This document shows, one piece after another, positions 34,544-45,173 of a DNA stretch of 64,000 nucleotides. The DNA is from Morinoia aosen (Eukaryota; Arthropoda; Malacostraca; Amphipoda; Talitridae): assembly GCA_030386875.1 (NCBI GenBank), contig CM059573.1:33025891-33089890 (forward strand), written 5' to 3'. The notes beneath the pieces are model-generated. The model saw only the letters and a list, made by a program, of their open reading frames with translations. It was not told where the DNA came from and did not search any database. The first letter of the stretch is position 1; every line of letters starts with the position of its first letter. The position numbers and the translations under genes were made by a program.

Positions 34544-36838
34544 TCTCCTCCTTGGGCTGCTAGTGATTAACTGCGCACCACCTTCGTTGCATGGACCGTC
34601 CGCCTCCAGCTGCTTCAGATTGGTTTCACATTGCAGCGTTCACACCGGCTCCATTATTCTAACCTCCTTGTTTACAATGCAGCACATAAATAAACTGAAA
34701 TTTAGAGCGTTCATTCTTCGTCAAAAAAGCCCTAAGCTATGGGGAGAAAACTGGATTATCCAACATGGTAATGCTGTCGTTTTCATATTGCTACTGTTCA
34801 CAGTCGAACGAAAACCTTTGAGGCTGGATGGTAATAGGTGAAAATTCTCAATTTGTCTCAATTTTAGATAGTAGGGTCGCTCCGTAGTGCAATACAAATT
34901 TCTTCGTGGAGCATCCTAAAATCTTGTACGAAGGCTGGCCATAAATTTACAAAATCGAGTTTGGGGAGTTATTTGCAAAAAAAATGAAGACCATTCTCAG
35001 TATTAAATGCTCCTTGTTGCCTGTTCTTGCGGGTTGTCATCATAGAACAGTTCTCTAGATTCCCAGATTGGGATGCTATCATCATTAGACGAGTCAGAAG
35101 GAGGCGATTTTAATGAAATTCAACTGAGAAGATTAATGCCTTCTCGAATGAGAGGTAATAATACAGAGCGATTTTTAAATTTGACCAAAAAAAATATTTA
35201 ACAACTCATATATAGATGAATTAATTTTGGGAAAACAAGGTATTTAGAAAATCTAGTTTTATTGGCTAGTTTGTAAGGAAAATACACAGACTGGCACAAA
35301 ATCCACATTCAAAAATAAAAATATAGACGATTTAGCTTTATTTTATAAATGACAAGCTGGTTAAAATATCAACCCATCTTCGTAACCGCCTACTCCATTG
35401 TAGGAAAAAAAATTCGTTTGGGGATACCTTGAAGGAAGAGTTTATCGTAAAAAAGCAACAAATCTACACCAGCTCAGGGCGTCCATTGGAGAAGAAAGCC
35501 AGCGAATTGGATCTCATCCCACCGGCGTCTGCTTTTAATCGTTGCGATTTTTGACTGCCTTCGGAGAGACGGCGCATGAAGAATATTATTTTCAATTAGA
35601 AATCAGTGAAACCAAATCTTTTCTGGATTTCATAAATAATTTTTTTAATATCATTCATTATTATAAGAGTTATTAAATATTCTTGAAGGCCCAATAATTA
35701 AAAATAATCGCGTACTCTGTACTAAATAGTAATTGATGTGGCGCTTTCTCTGGTATCGTCGCTATTAGTATAAACTGATCATCTCCATTGAGATTTTTTA
35801 TTCAGGCAATATTATTAGACGCTTTTCGACACTGACACTAACTGAAGCCTCTGAAACTTTTCTTTTTTCTAACTGACAGTAATATTTTCTCTGTTAACTG
35901 TATAAGCTTTTCCCTAGCTCACACCTGTCACACCGAGCGATCGCTATTATTATATAGTCCTTTGAATTCACATCAAAGAACTAATTTCGTCGGATGTCAG
36001 AATATTCCGTTCAATGGGAGAATTCGCATCCTGCACCTTCAGCAGCGTTGCTTAGATTAATTCCTTTGTTCAGGTACTCTCGTTGGCAATTGAAGGACGT
36101 AGGCTGTCAGAGAACGTGAATTGTCGTTCATTTAATGGAATTAATTTTGATGGTTTGAGAAATCATGGTCAGTGAATAGTTGATAGGAAGCATTTAATTA
36201 AACAGGTTTGCATTAGAAATATCGGAACAAGCATTGTTCAAAACTATTCAATATTTTCACTTAAGAATGAAGTAGCTCTTTTATATATATTCGAAATTTT
36301 CTGCAGAACGCCGCTATGTAAGCGACCGCATGTTGGAATTTTCCCAGTATGTAATTTAATTGTCCAAAGGGATCGGTCACCGTCATCTCCTGAGGGAGTT
36401 CACGCTCTTATTCACAGAACGAGTTATTCTAAAACTATTTAACGAAAATTCAAATAAGAATTCGAACATCTCTTTCTAAGATGATTAACTACCGTATCTA
36501 ATTCGGAACATCTCGCTTAGCATCAGTTGCTTCAACTCTGATGTAAAAGTTTTACCAAAATTTGAGAAACTTACTTTAGCTTCAACTCCCTGAGTATATC
36601 TTCACGGCATTTATTGACAGTTATCATCGAACATCTGAGAGCATGCAAGTTCATCATTTCGCATGACAAAAAAAAAAACGGAGAAAGCATTGACGAAAAT
36701 ATTCTTTTCGATCAATTTCATTCAAACTATTCATGAGGTTAATGATGAATTTTCGAAACATGCTTATATCAATGTACCACCCAGCTTATCTGCGAGTTTG
36801 TTCGAATTAATTACAGCGGTATTCAATTTCTAGTTATT
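34544..36838. other. No gene seen
   Basis: AT-rich region. A plus-strand stretch around 35370-35560 has protein-like composition for some 60 codons (basic, with EEFIVKKQQ) but matches nothing I recognise. No repeats with clear ends. Confidence 0.35.
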
Positions 36839-36842
36839 TTAA

Positions 36843-37988
36843 GGGGATCATCCGGATTTTTCAACTTTTTTCGTCCGATTCGTTTGAAAATTGGCCTCTG
36901 AATGTATTCTTCGTAAGTAAACTTTTTTTACTCATGTAACTTTTTCGATTTGGGCCTTATTTTTTTCTTTTTTTTAAGAAAAATTAGTTTTTTGGTACAT
37001 TTCTATACATATATCAAGACGTATCAACTCATTGAGTTTTGATGCTAGAACAAAACCATAGGCGGTTTTAGAATCCTTGAAGCATTTCTAATAAAAGTAT
37101 GTTGTAAAATTTTAACATTTTGAAAATTTTTTTTGATAAACGATACTCCATCAATACATCACAAACAATTATTTTTGGGTTTGGAGCCATATAACTCTTT
37201 TGTTTTCTTAAATTTGGAAGAAACCCAAAATGCTTTTGTTAAAAATGCTCCAAGGATTCTAAAACTGTCTTTGGTTTCGTTCTAGCATCAAAACTCAATG
37301 AGTTGATATGGTTTGAATGTTGAAAGTTATATGTTTTGGGAATAAGGCAAGAAACAAAATTTTTGTTGAAGTGTAATATAATTGACAATTTATGTAACGG
37401 AATGCAGTTTTAATTTTCATTTCGGTAATTTACATGCATAACTTCATATTCACACTGTGAATTGTGATTTCCGAAAAAAATAAAAAATTTAATTTTTAAA
37501 AATTTGGAATTTTTTTTCCAGTCTGATTTTTATGAAATTTGATTATTATATGTAATTTCTGAAAAGAAACACAATTTCATTCATTCAATTTTTTGATTCA
37601 GGCCTTAGTTTTAGAAAAAAATTGGACGTATTGGGTTTTGAGTTCATTTTTATGTATATTTCAAGACGTATCAACTCTTTGAGTTTTGATGCTAGAACAA
37701 AACCAAAGTCAGTTTTAGAATCCTTGGAACATTTCTAACAACAGTATGTAGTAAAATTATCTATTCCCCTTTTTGCTTTCTTTTTATATGGGGTCGAACT
37801 AACGTCGAAAATTGAAGATTTTTGTCCCCATAACCCTCCCTGGGGGGGGGGGGGAGCGAATCTAGTGTCCATAGCGCCATAAGATTTTAGGGCCGAATAG
37901 TCCACCACCTAAGGGTCCTTTTGCAACAAATACATGAAAAATGGTCATGGGAGCGACAGGGGCCTGGCAGGGGCCTCGGATGGTACCC
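36843..37988 (+). mobile_element. TTAA-type repeat family, copy (c), both ends present
   Basis: TTAA at 36839-36842 precedes GGGGATCATCCGG, and GGATGGTACCC precedes TTAA at 37989-37992. The TIRs are GGG-nnn-CATCCG, imperfect. A 65-bp module (GAGTTTTGATGCTAGAACAA ... TTTTAGAATCCTTG-A-CATTTCTAA) occurs three times: plus at about 37031-37095, inverted at 37236-37303, plus at 37677-37741. A G-run block (TGGGGGGGGGGGGAG) follows. No ORF. TTAA target preference suggests Kolobok or piggyBac class; the transposase source is unknown. Confidence 0.85.
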
Positions 37989-37992
37989 TTAA

Positions 37993-38760
37993 AGACAGAA
38001 GATTTTGACAACACGATTTTACTGTTTCATTGGCAACTGGGAATCATGAAAAAATAATCGTACGAAAGGTATGTGGAGATGGTGTTTCTTAGATATGAAA
38101 TCTCTCTCTTCGGTTTTTGATGAGCATTTTAAAAACTTTTCTCCAAAGTTTGAAAGAATTTCCAAAATTGATTCCACATATTATGATTGTTCTTGTTTCA
38201 TGAGTTTTTTCTTTGAAGAGCTCTTTCGAAAATTGAGCACAATTACCTAGTTTTTAATTATCATGGAATACACATCCATTGTTATGTGGTTGAATATTTT
38301 GGCAGCTCCCTGTTTTCAAATATATTTTTTCGGAGTTAACGTGACGGTATACTTAGGCGGGTTTAAATTTGACAATTATTGATTGTATTGCATTTTTTAG
38401 CAGAAGCTGAACATTGGAAGATTTCACATCGTTTTAGGGGTAAAGCTGGAAAACACTGAAAGCGCTGACTAGCACCATCGCCTTTAATATTTACGTGTTG
38501 CTTTTTCGTCCAAAATCGTCAGGTTTGAGTTTTCAAAATTTTCAAAAGTTTAGGATTGCGAAACGGAGTGTGCTAAATTTTTCTACATGTTCGAAGGTTG
38601 GTGTTTAGAATTTAAAAATTCATTATGTTTAACACAAGTAAACCAGTTCTACCGACAGCAAAATCTATTTGAATTACCCTGTAGTTAATTTAAGACTCAC
38701 AGAATTCTGAAATTATACACCTCAAGTCAACGCTGATGTAAAAACTATTTAAACAAATTC
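37993..38760. other. No gene seen
   Basis: AT-rich spacer between two TTAA-flanked elements. No ORF or repeat boundary. Confidence 0.35.
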
Positions 38761-38764
38761 TTAA

Positions 38765-39930
38765 GGACACCGTCTGGGTAAAAAAAGTCCGTTATTTATG
38801 GATGGATTTCTCTGAAATTTTCACAGTAGGTGTGAAATGATGCAAAGATCATTTGTTATTTCGACAAAATTTTTGTATCTGCACTGTTTTTTTATTTTCG
38901 AAAAATATGAAAAATAGTTTTATTTTAAATCTATCTTCTTCTACAATTTTGAAGTTACAGAACCAGTACTTCGTTTTTAGATTGCTTATATGTCTATATA
39001 ACCACACGCAATAGGGATTTTTGATAACTTCTTTTTTTGGATTTTGGGAATTAAAAAAAGACCTTTTTTTCATTTATTTTCATGTCGTGTAATTTTCAAA
39101 ATAATAGATGTATGAAAAAATGTTATTGCGTGTGAATACACCTTGCTAAGCCCTATCAAATGGTATATAAGCCATTCTTGTAGCTCTAAAATTGTGGAAG
39201 AAGATACATTTGAGAAACCAATTATCAAGTTTCTATAAAAACGTGTTTTTCCCCCAAAAAATTTTCTTCTTATCTTTTGAACTATCGGGTTTTTAACGTT
39301 TAACTCTTGAGCTTTTGTAGCTCTTTTTAAACCCTTTCGATTGATATAATTTGCAGTGATGTAGCTCTGGAACTCTGGGAAAAAATATACCTTAAAAGAC
39401 AATACGTGTAATTCTTCAAAACAACCATTTTTTTATTTTTTCCTTTTTTTCGACCAAAATACTTCTTTTTCAAGTCAACTCCTCTGTTTTGTAGCTCTTT
39501 TAAAGCCCTTTGGATTGGTGCGCTTGCCATAGCCGTAGCTATGATACTGTAGCTGTCTTCGAGCTATGAATGAAAGCTGCGGTGTCATAGATACGGCAGA
39601 ACAGCTAAATTCTGAAATTGTCAAAAATCACAAAAAAATATTTACTCAGCGTTAGAATGTTTTGTTTGGATAATGGAAGCACTTTGAGTAGCCCGAAACG
39701 AACTATATTGCCATTCTCGCAGAGAAACGCGCTCAATTGACCCCCAATAATGAGGGTATAATAATGGTTCAAGGTCACGCCACCCCCATCGCTTTCCCCC
39801 CTCTGGTGGGCGTACCATTCGGATTAGACGTAGGCGGAAAGTACCAATAGAAGCCCAAGAAAATTCTCTATAAGAGGCATATTAAAACAGAAAATCAACA
39901 CTAATCCCGATTTCTACCCAGAAGGTGTCC
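38765..39930. mobile_element. Second TTAA-flanked TIR element (1.17 kb)
   Basis: TTAA at 38761-38764 then GGACACCGTCTGGGTA; at the other end TACCCAGAAGGTGTCC then TTAA at 39931-39934. The inverted repeats match in 15 of 16 positions. The interior is AT-rich with short ORFs on the minus strand (up to 110 codons) lacking motifs. The interior differs from the 36.8 kb family, so this is a distinct family with the same target preference. Confidence 0.85.
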
Positions 39931-39934
39931 TTAA

Positions 39935-41405
39935 GAGTTTCTTTACTCGCTCAAAATCATTCTATAAAATGATTTTTAATAAAAAAATAGATCTGGTTCT
40001 AGGGGAATTTGCTAAATTGAGAGACGTTTCAGTATTGCATTGTGCTGTCTGCAATTTGCACAAGTATTGTGATTTCTAATGTATTTCAGTGTCAATATTA
40101 ATCTTTCACTCGAAGTGTGCTGTCTCTTATTAGTTAAAGAGCAAGAAACAAATTCACTAATCAAATTCCGTACCTAATTCCTGATGAAATTGCAGCAACT
40201 TTAAAAAAAAACATTGAAACTCTGACGCAAGGCAAAGTTATGTGAAATGAATGTATTATATATATGATATATGAAATGACCGTTCATAATACTTGTCACC
40301 TGTAAATTTTCTATTCTAAGTGAGCATTAGCACTGCATGCCAATGTTCACTTAGTTTTATCTATATTAGTGTCATCCATCTATATATGTATGAATTATCT
40401 GAACTAATTTTGCGATCGCTAGATTAGGAGAGGTGTATAAAAAATTTGTTAGGCATGGAATCATGCAAGTCGAATTCGAAGTCGCGCAATGTCAATCTGG
40501 AAGCGAGGAAGGCCAGTGTACATTCAGAAAATATTTGTAAGCTGCCGTTGGTGTCTGATTCAAATAATGGCGAATGGTCGAAATAAAGCCGCAGGAGGCG
40601 CAAAATAAATTCAAGATCTTTCCGCGTGGAGCCTCAGAATACATTACGAATTTGCTTAAGCTAGGCTGTCGTTGTCAAATTGTTCCAAAATAAATCTTAG
40701 AATTATTTGACATTTTTATCGGACCTAAAAAAGTGACCTGCAAGTAAAAATTGGCTGTTTTTCCAATCAAAACATAACTACCAGTCTGTCATACCGCGGC
40801 TTTGAGACTGTGACCAGGACTTCTTCCATGCTGGAATAATCGGTTGCATAAAAATGATCTCCTGATAACTAAGTAGGGCTTTGATATTGACGCAAATTTG
40901 ATTACTTTGGTAAAGAAATACACAATAATTTTTGAATAGAAAAGTGCGCCGCTGGTAAGAAATCGCATGTACCCAGTTTTAAGAGTAAATGACGAGTTCA
41001 ACAGAGCAGATTGTAGATGCTAGAGTACTTTTCATGGTATTAGATCCCCTCTAGTCGTAGAAGTCGCTGTAGCCCATCGAACGAGACGAATTTTTTTGCT
41101 GAATAATTCAGATATTTTTGAACGGTGTTGAAAAGTAGCGCCAGAAAGAAACTCTGCTGCGCCAATTATTCGCTAGCATGTCAATAACAATAGTTTAGAT
41201 TTCCTGATCTCAATGAATTATGTACCGTTTGAGTTAGTGTTATTTTCTTTTTTAAGTAGCTTTGGCATTTATTTTTTTAAACAAATTTTAACAAATTATA
41301 CTGGTGTTCTCGTTAGTTGTTACAAGAAAACAAAATCAAAAATGGGAAAAAACTCAAGACTTTAAATAAATATGATTTTAGTGAAGTTTTAGTACAAAAT
41401 TGCGT
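39935..41405. other. No gene seen
   Basis: AT-rich flank. Part of it (from about 41300) may be the 3' end of the Tc1-like element represented by 42519-42821, which continues across copy (d). Confidence 0.35.
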
Positions 41406-41409
41406 TTAA

Positions 41410-42512
41410 GGGGGCCCTCCGCTTAAACCTGAATTTTGATCCGATTGGTCTGAAATTCAGCCAGTATATGTATTTTGGAAAGAGAAACATATTTGACAGG
41501 AAAACGTTTTTTGATTTGGCCTAAGTTTTTTTCGAAAAATTTGAAAAATAAGTTTTTTGAGTAATTTTTGTACATATTTCAAAAAGATAGAAGTCAAAAA
41601 GTTCTCATGCTAGAACAAACTCAAAGACAGTTTTGGAATCCTCGTGATATTGCGAACAAACTGATTGACCTGGCATTTCTATTTGAAGCTTTTTTTTTCT
41701 CGGTATGCGATATTTGATCAATACCTAAAATATACCTATTTTTTAGGCTTTGAACAAGCCTAAAAAAATTAAATGTACAAATCGGAAAATCAAAGCCAAT
41801 CAGTTTGTTAAAAATGTTCCATGGATTCTAAAACTGTCTTTGTTTTCTTCCTAGCATAAAAACTTTTTGACTTCTATCTTTTTGAATTTTGAAAAGTAAC
41901 TTTTCAGTATAAGCGAAAAACAAAATTTTTTGTTGAAGTGTAATATAATGGAAAATTTATGTAATTGAATGCTGTTTTCATTTTAATTTTGATAATCTCC
42001 ATGTATAACATCATATTCACACTGTAAATTTTATTTTAGAAAAAAATAAATGATAAAAAAATAATTTACTTCTTTCATAAAATTGTGAAATTTTTTGTTT
42101 TCAGTCTCATTATTATGAAATTTGACTATTAAATGTAACTTTTGAAAAGAAACACAATTTCTTCTATACATTTTTTTGATTCAGGCCTTAGTTTTTGAAA
42201 ATATTTGACATATTGGTTTTTAGTCCACTGGTATTGATATTTCAAAAGAATAGAACTCATTGAGTTTTTATGCTAGAACAAAAATAAAGACAGTTTTAGA
42301 ATCCTTGGAACATATCTAACAAAAGTACATTCGCAAATTTGCTATTTCTTCTTTTGTTTTTTCTTTTTATTTGGGGTCGAAATGGGGTCGAAAATCTATT
42401 GTCCGCAGCGCCATAAATTTTTTGGACCGAATAGTCCACCACCTAAGGGTCCTTTTCCAACAAAAACATGAAAAATGACCATCGGAGAGAAAAGGGGCCT
42501 CGGAGGGCCCCC
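41410..42512 (+). mobile_element. TTAA-type repeat family, copy (d), best-preserved ends
   Basis: TTAA at 41406-41409 then GGGGGCCCTCCG; the other end is CGGAGGGCCCCC then TTAA at 42513-42516. The 12-bp TIRs are perfect, and one more flanking T extends the symmetry. Internal blocks are collinear with copy (c): CCAGTATATGTATTTTG, TTTTTTGATTTGGCCTAAG, the GCTAGAACAAAC module plus, inverted and plus, GGGGTCGAAATGGGGTCGAAA, TCCACCACCTAAGGGTCC. It sits just downstream of the Tc1 transposase stop on the minus strand. No ORF. Confidence 0.88.
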
Positions 42513-42518
42513 TTAAAT

Positions 42519-42821
42519 ACGTGTCAATAGTAGCGTAACCTTTCTTAGATTTGGCAGCTTGGAATCATTTTGACATTTCCTTGATTAATGACTGATAGTA
42601 GGCAGGAAAGAAGACATCGCACTTCACTTTTATTTTAGCCCCAAGTCTGTCGAGATTATTTATTGATGGTATCGTAACAGTTGCTTGATATAGCGTAAAA
42701 CGTTCTCGATTGAATTAAGATCTGGTGACTGGGCAAGCCAACACACACATTTAATACCGTGCTCCTGAAGGAATCTCTTGACGTTCTCAGCTGTATCTCC
42801 GGGAGCATTATCCTATATGAA
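42519..42821 (-). pseudogene. Tc1/mariner transposase C-terminal fragment
   Basis: The minus-strand frame reads DNAPGDTAENVKRFLQEHGI, then WLAQSPDLNSIENV and YIKQLL. The second Asp is at 42812 and the Glu at 42707 with exactly 34 residues between, which is the DD34E spacing of Tc1 transposases. A stop replaces the residue before DNAP. The tail (about 42600-42520) decays but retains KSKKGYATID near the end, like the usual Tc1 C-terminus. The N-terminal part is cut off by copy (e) at 42822, and copy (d) abuts the other side. Confidence 0.85.
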
Positions 42822-44170
42822 TTCAGGAGACCATCTCAGGCCCTTGCCAGATCCTGTTGATGTCATGGTCATTTTGCATGTTTTTGTTGTAGAAGGACCC
42901 TTAGGTGGTAGACTATTCGTTCCTAAAATTTTATGGCGCTACGACAATAATTCCCCCCCCTCCCGGGGGGGTGAAGGGACCAAAATATTTCAATTTTCCC
43001 GATTTTGACCCCATATAAAAAGAGAACAAATGGGAAATGGAAAAAAGCCGAACGAGCGTTTGTTAGAAATGTTCCAAGGATTCTAAAACTGCATTTGTTT
43101 TTGTTCTAGCATCAAAACTGAAGGAGGAGTCCCATTTTGAAATATCGATATCAATGAAAAGCACCCAAATTTTTTTAACTTTTTCATGATTTTGACCCCA
43201 TATATAAAGAGAACAAATAGGAAATGGAAAAAAGCCGAACGAGCGTTTGTTAGAAATGTTCCAAGGATTCTAAAACTGCATTTGTTTTTGTTCTAGCATC
43301 AAAACTGAAGGAGGAGTCCCATTTTGAAATATCAATATTAGTGAACTATCAATACCTAAAAACCAATATGTCAAATTTTTGCAAAATCTAAGGCCTGAAT
43401 CAAAAAAATGAATAGAATCAATTGTGTTTCTTTTCAAAGGTTACATATCATAGTCAAATTTCATAAGAATCAGACTGAAAAAAAAAAAAAAATTTTTTTG
43501 ATAAAAGAGTAAAAATTTTTATAAATTTTATTTTTTTATGAAATCACAATTCACAGTTTGAATATGAAGTTATGTATGGAAAGTATCGAAATAAAAATTA
43601 AAACTGCATTCAATTACATCAATTGTTCATTATATTACACTTCAACACAAAATTTTATTTTTTGCTTATACCCAACACTTTGAATTTTCAACATTCATCC
43701 TGCGACTAGTTCTCGAGTTTTGATGCTAGAACAAATCCAAAGACAGTTTTAGAATCCTTGAAACATTTCTAACAAACGCTCGTTCGGCTTTTTTCAAATT
43801 CGAATTCTTTGAAAAAATATATAGCTCTAAACCTAAAAAATTGTTGCTGATTTTTGAAATTTTAAAAATTTTTGAAAAAATAGAAAAAATTTGAATTTGA
43901 AAAAAACTGAACGAGCGTTTGTTAGAAATGTTCCAAGGGTTCTAAAACTGTCTTTGTTTTTGTTCTAACATCAAAACTGAAGGAGGAGTCATAATCTTAA
44001 ATTTCAATAAAAATATACCAAAAACACATTTTTCGTCAAAAAAAAAAAATAAGGCCTAAATCGAAAAAATGACATGAGTAAAAAAGGTTTACTTTTACAA
44101 AATACATATACTGGCCAACTTTCAAACGAATCGGACGGAAAAAGTTGAAAGAGTGAGATGGTCTCCTGAA
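42822..44170 (-). mobile_element. TTAA-type repeat family, copy (e), reversed and internally duplicated
   Basis: Ends are TTCAGGAGACCATCTCA and its complement TGAGATGGTCTCCTGAA (17-bp perfect TIR, TTAA mutated to TTCA/TGAA at the edges). Order of blocks is the reverse of copies (c) and (d). A segment of about 187 bp beginning GATTTTGACCCCATAT is tandemly duplicated (43001 and 43188), so the GTTAGAAATGTTCC module occurs as extra copies. The element interrupts the Tc1 transposase remnant. No ORF of interest. Confidence 0.85.
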
Positions 44171-44286
44171 GAGGGGATTCTCTTCCTAACTGTCGTCATA
44201 GTATTTAGATTAACAGTCAAGGCGTGTTCAGGCTCCTGTAGCTTCTCGACAAGGGCAGTAGGGACTTGGACACGCTTTACCCGGCA

Positions 44287-44817
44287 GCACAGACTCCAAT
44301 CTCGCAGGTTTTCTAGCCCGCCCAGCCCTCTCCCTCCACCTCCGTGTTGCTATATCACGTTGCCATTCGCGCTAATTATTTAACTGTGTAGTAAATCTGA
44401 GGTTTATTAATCAATCTGTTTATTATACAGTTATAATTAATCACTGCATTATAAACACTACAAGTACTTAGTAAGTAGATAGTACAGCGGAATACCAAAT
44501 TTAACCTGCATTAAATCATTATAATAAGAGACGACAACGACCGCTGGTGTTTGGTCATTCGACCCTCCATCTCGGCAATGAAGAAGAGGCATTTTCAAAC
44601 TTTTTTAACTTAACCTTAAACTAACTGAACTTGGCCTAACCTTACCCAACCTAACCTAGCTTAACCTAACCTACTTACTTAACTTAAGTTAACTTGACCA
44701 ACCTAACTTACCCTAACCTAACATTGCTGTTGCTGCTCGGAGGTGGTGCTGTAGCTGCCCGAAGGTGGAGGGAAAGGGCTGGGCGGGGTAGAAATCCTGC
44801 GAGATTGGAGTCTGTGC
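44287..44817. mobile_element. 531-bp TIR element, MULE-like, with 9-bp target duplication
   Basis: TIRs of about 57 bp (44287-44343 and 44761-44817, four mismatches) begin GCACAGACTCCAATCTCG. The flanks are identical nonamers TACCCGGCA (44278-44286 and 44818-44826). Long TIRs and a 9-bp duplication suit Mutator-like elements; Merlin (8-9 bp) is an alternative. No transposase. The interior contains a telomere-like tract (next entry). Confidence 0.85.
44605..44722. repeat. Degenerate telomere-like CCTAA/CTTAACC tract
   Basis: About 118 bp is built almost entirely of ACCTAACCTA, CTTAACCT and CTAACTTA words on this strand, equivalent to TTAGG-like repeats reversed. Arthropod telomeres commonly use TTAGG. 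The tract lies inside a TIR element, so it is either captured interstitial telomere repeat or a low-complexity filling of the element that resembles it. Confidence 0.6.
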
Positions 44818-45173
44818 TACCCGGCAGATGTTTTTGAGATACATTTGAGACTAAGAATACCAGTTCCAGTTAAACTTGCGGAGCTTCGCCGTTGCGCAAT
44901 GCCTCCGACGCCGAGTATGGTGCTGGGTCGGATACCGCTGGTACTGTATCTAGCATGAGGCAATGCGAGGCGTCTCCTGCGTAAATTTCCTGTTCACTCT
45001 TCATCTCCTCTTCGTCAGTTCTTTTTGCGCTTCACCCATATTCTAAATTAGTGTGTGTGCGAGACTGCGCGTGATTAAGTTACTACACTTAAAATGACAC
45101 TTTACGGCTGCTCATCTTTTAAGTGCTCTATAATTTCTACTTGTTATATCAGGCTGCTGGTGTGAAACTCTAA

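Noticed and set aside
42822-42880. Apparent upstream continuation of the Tc1 transposase (WSPEFI before DNAPG)
   Set aside because: The sequence coincides with the terminal repeat of copy (e) and aligns with the ends of copies (c) and (d), so the coding look is accidental.
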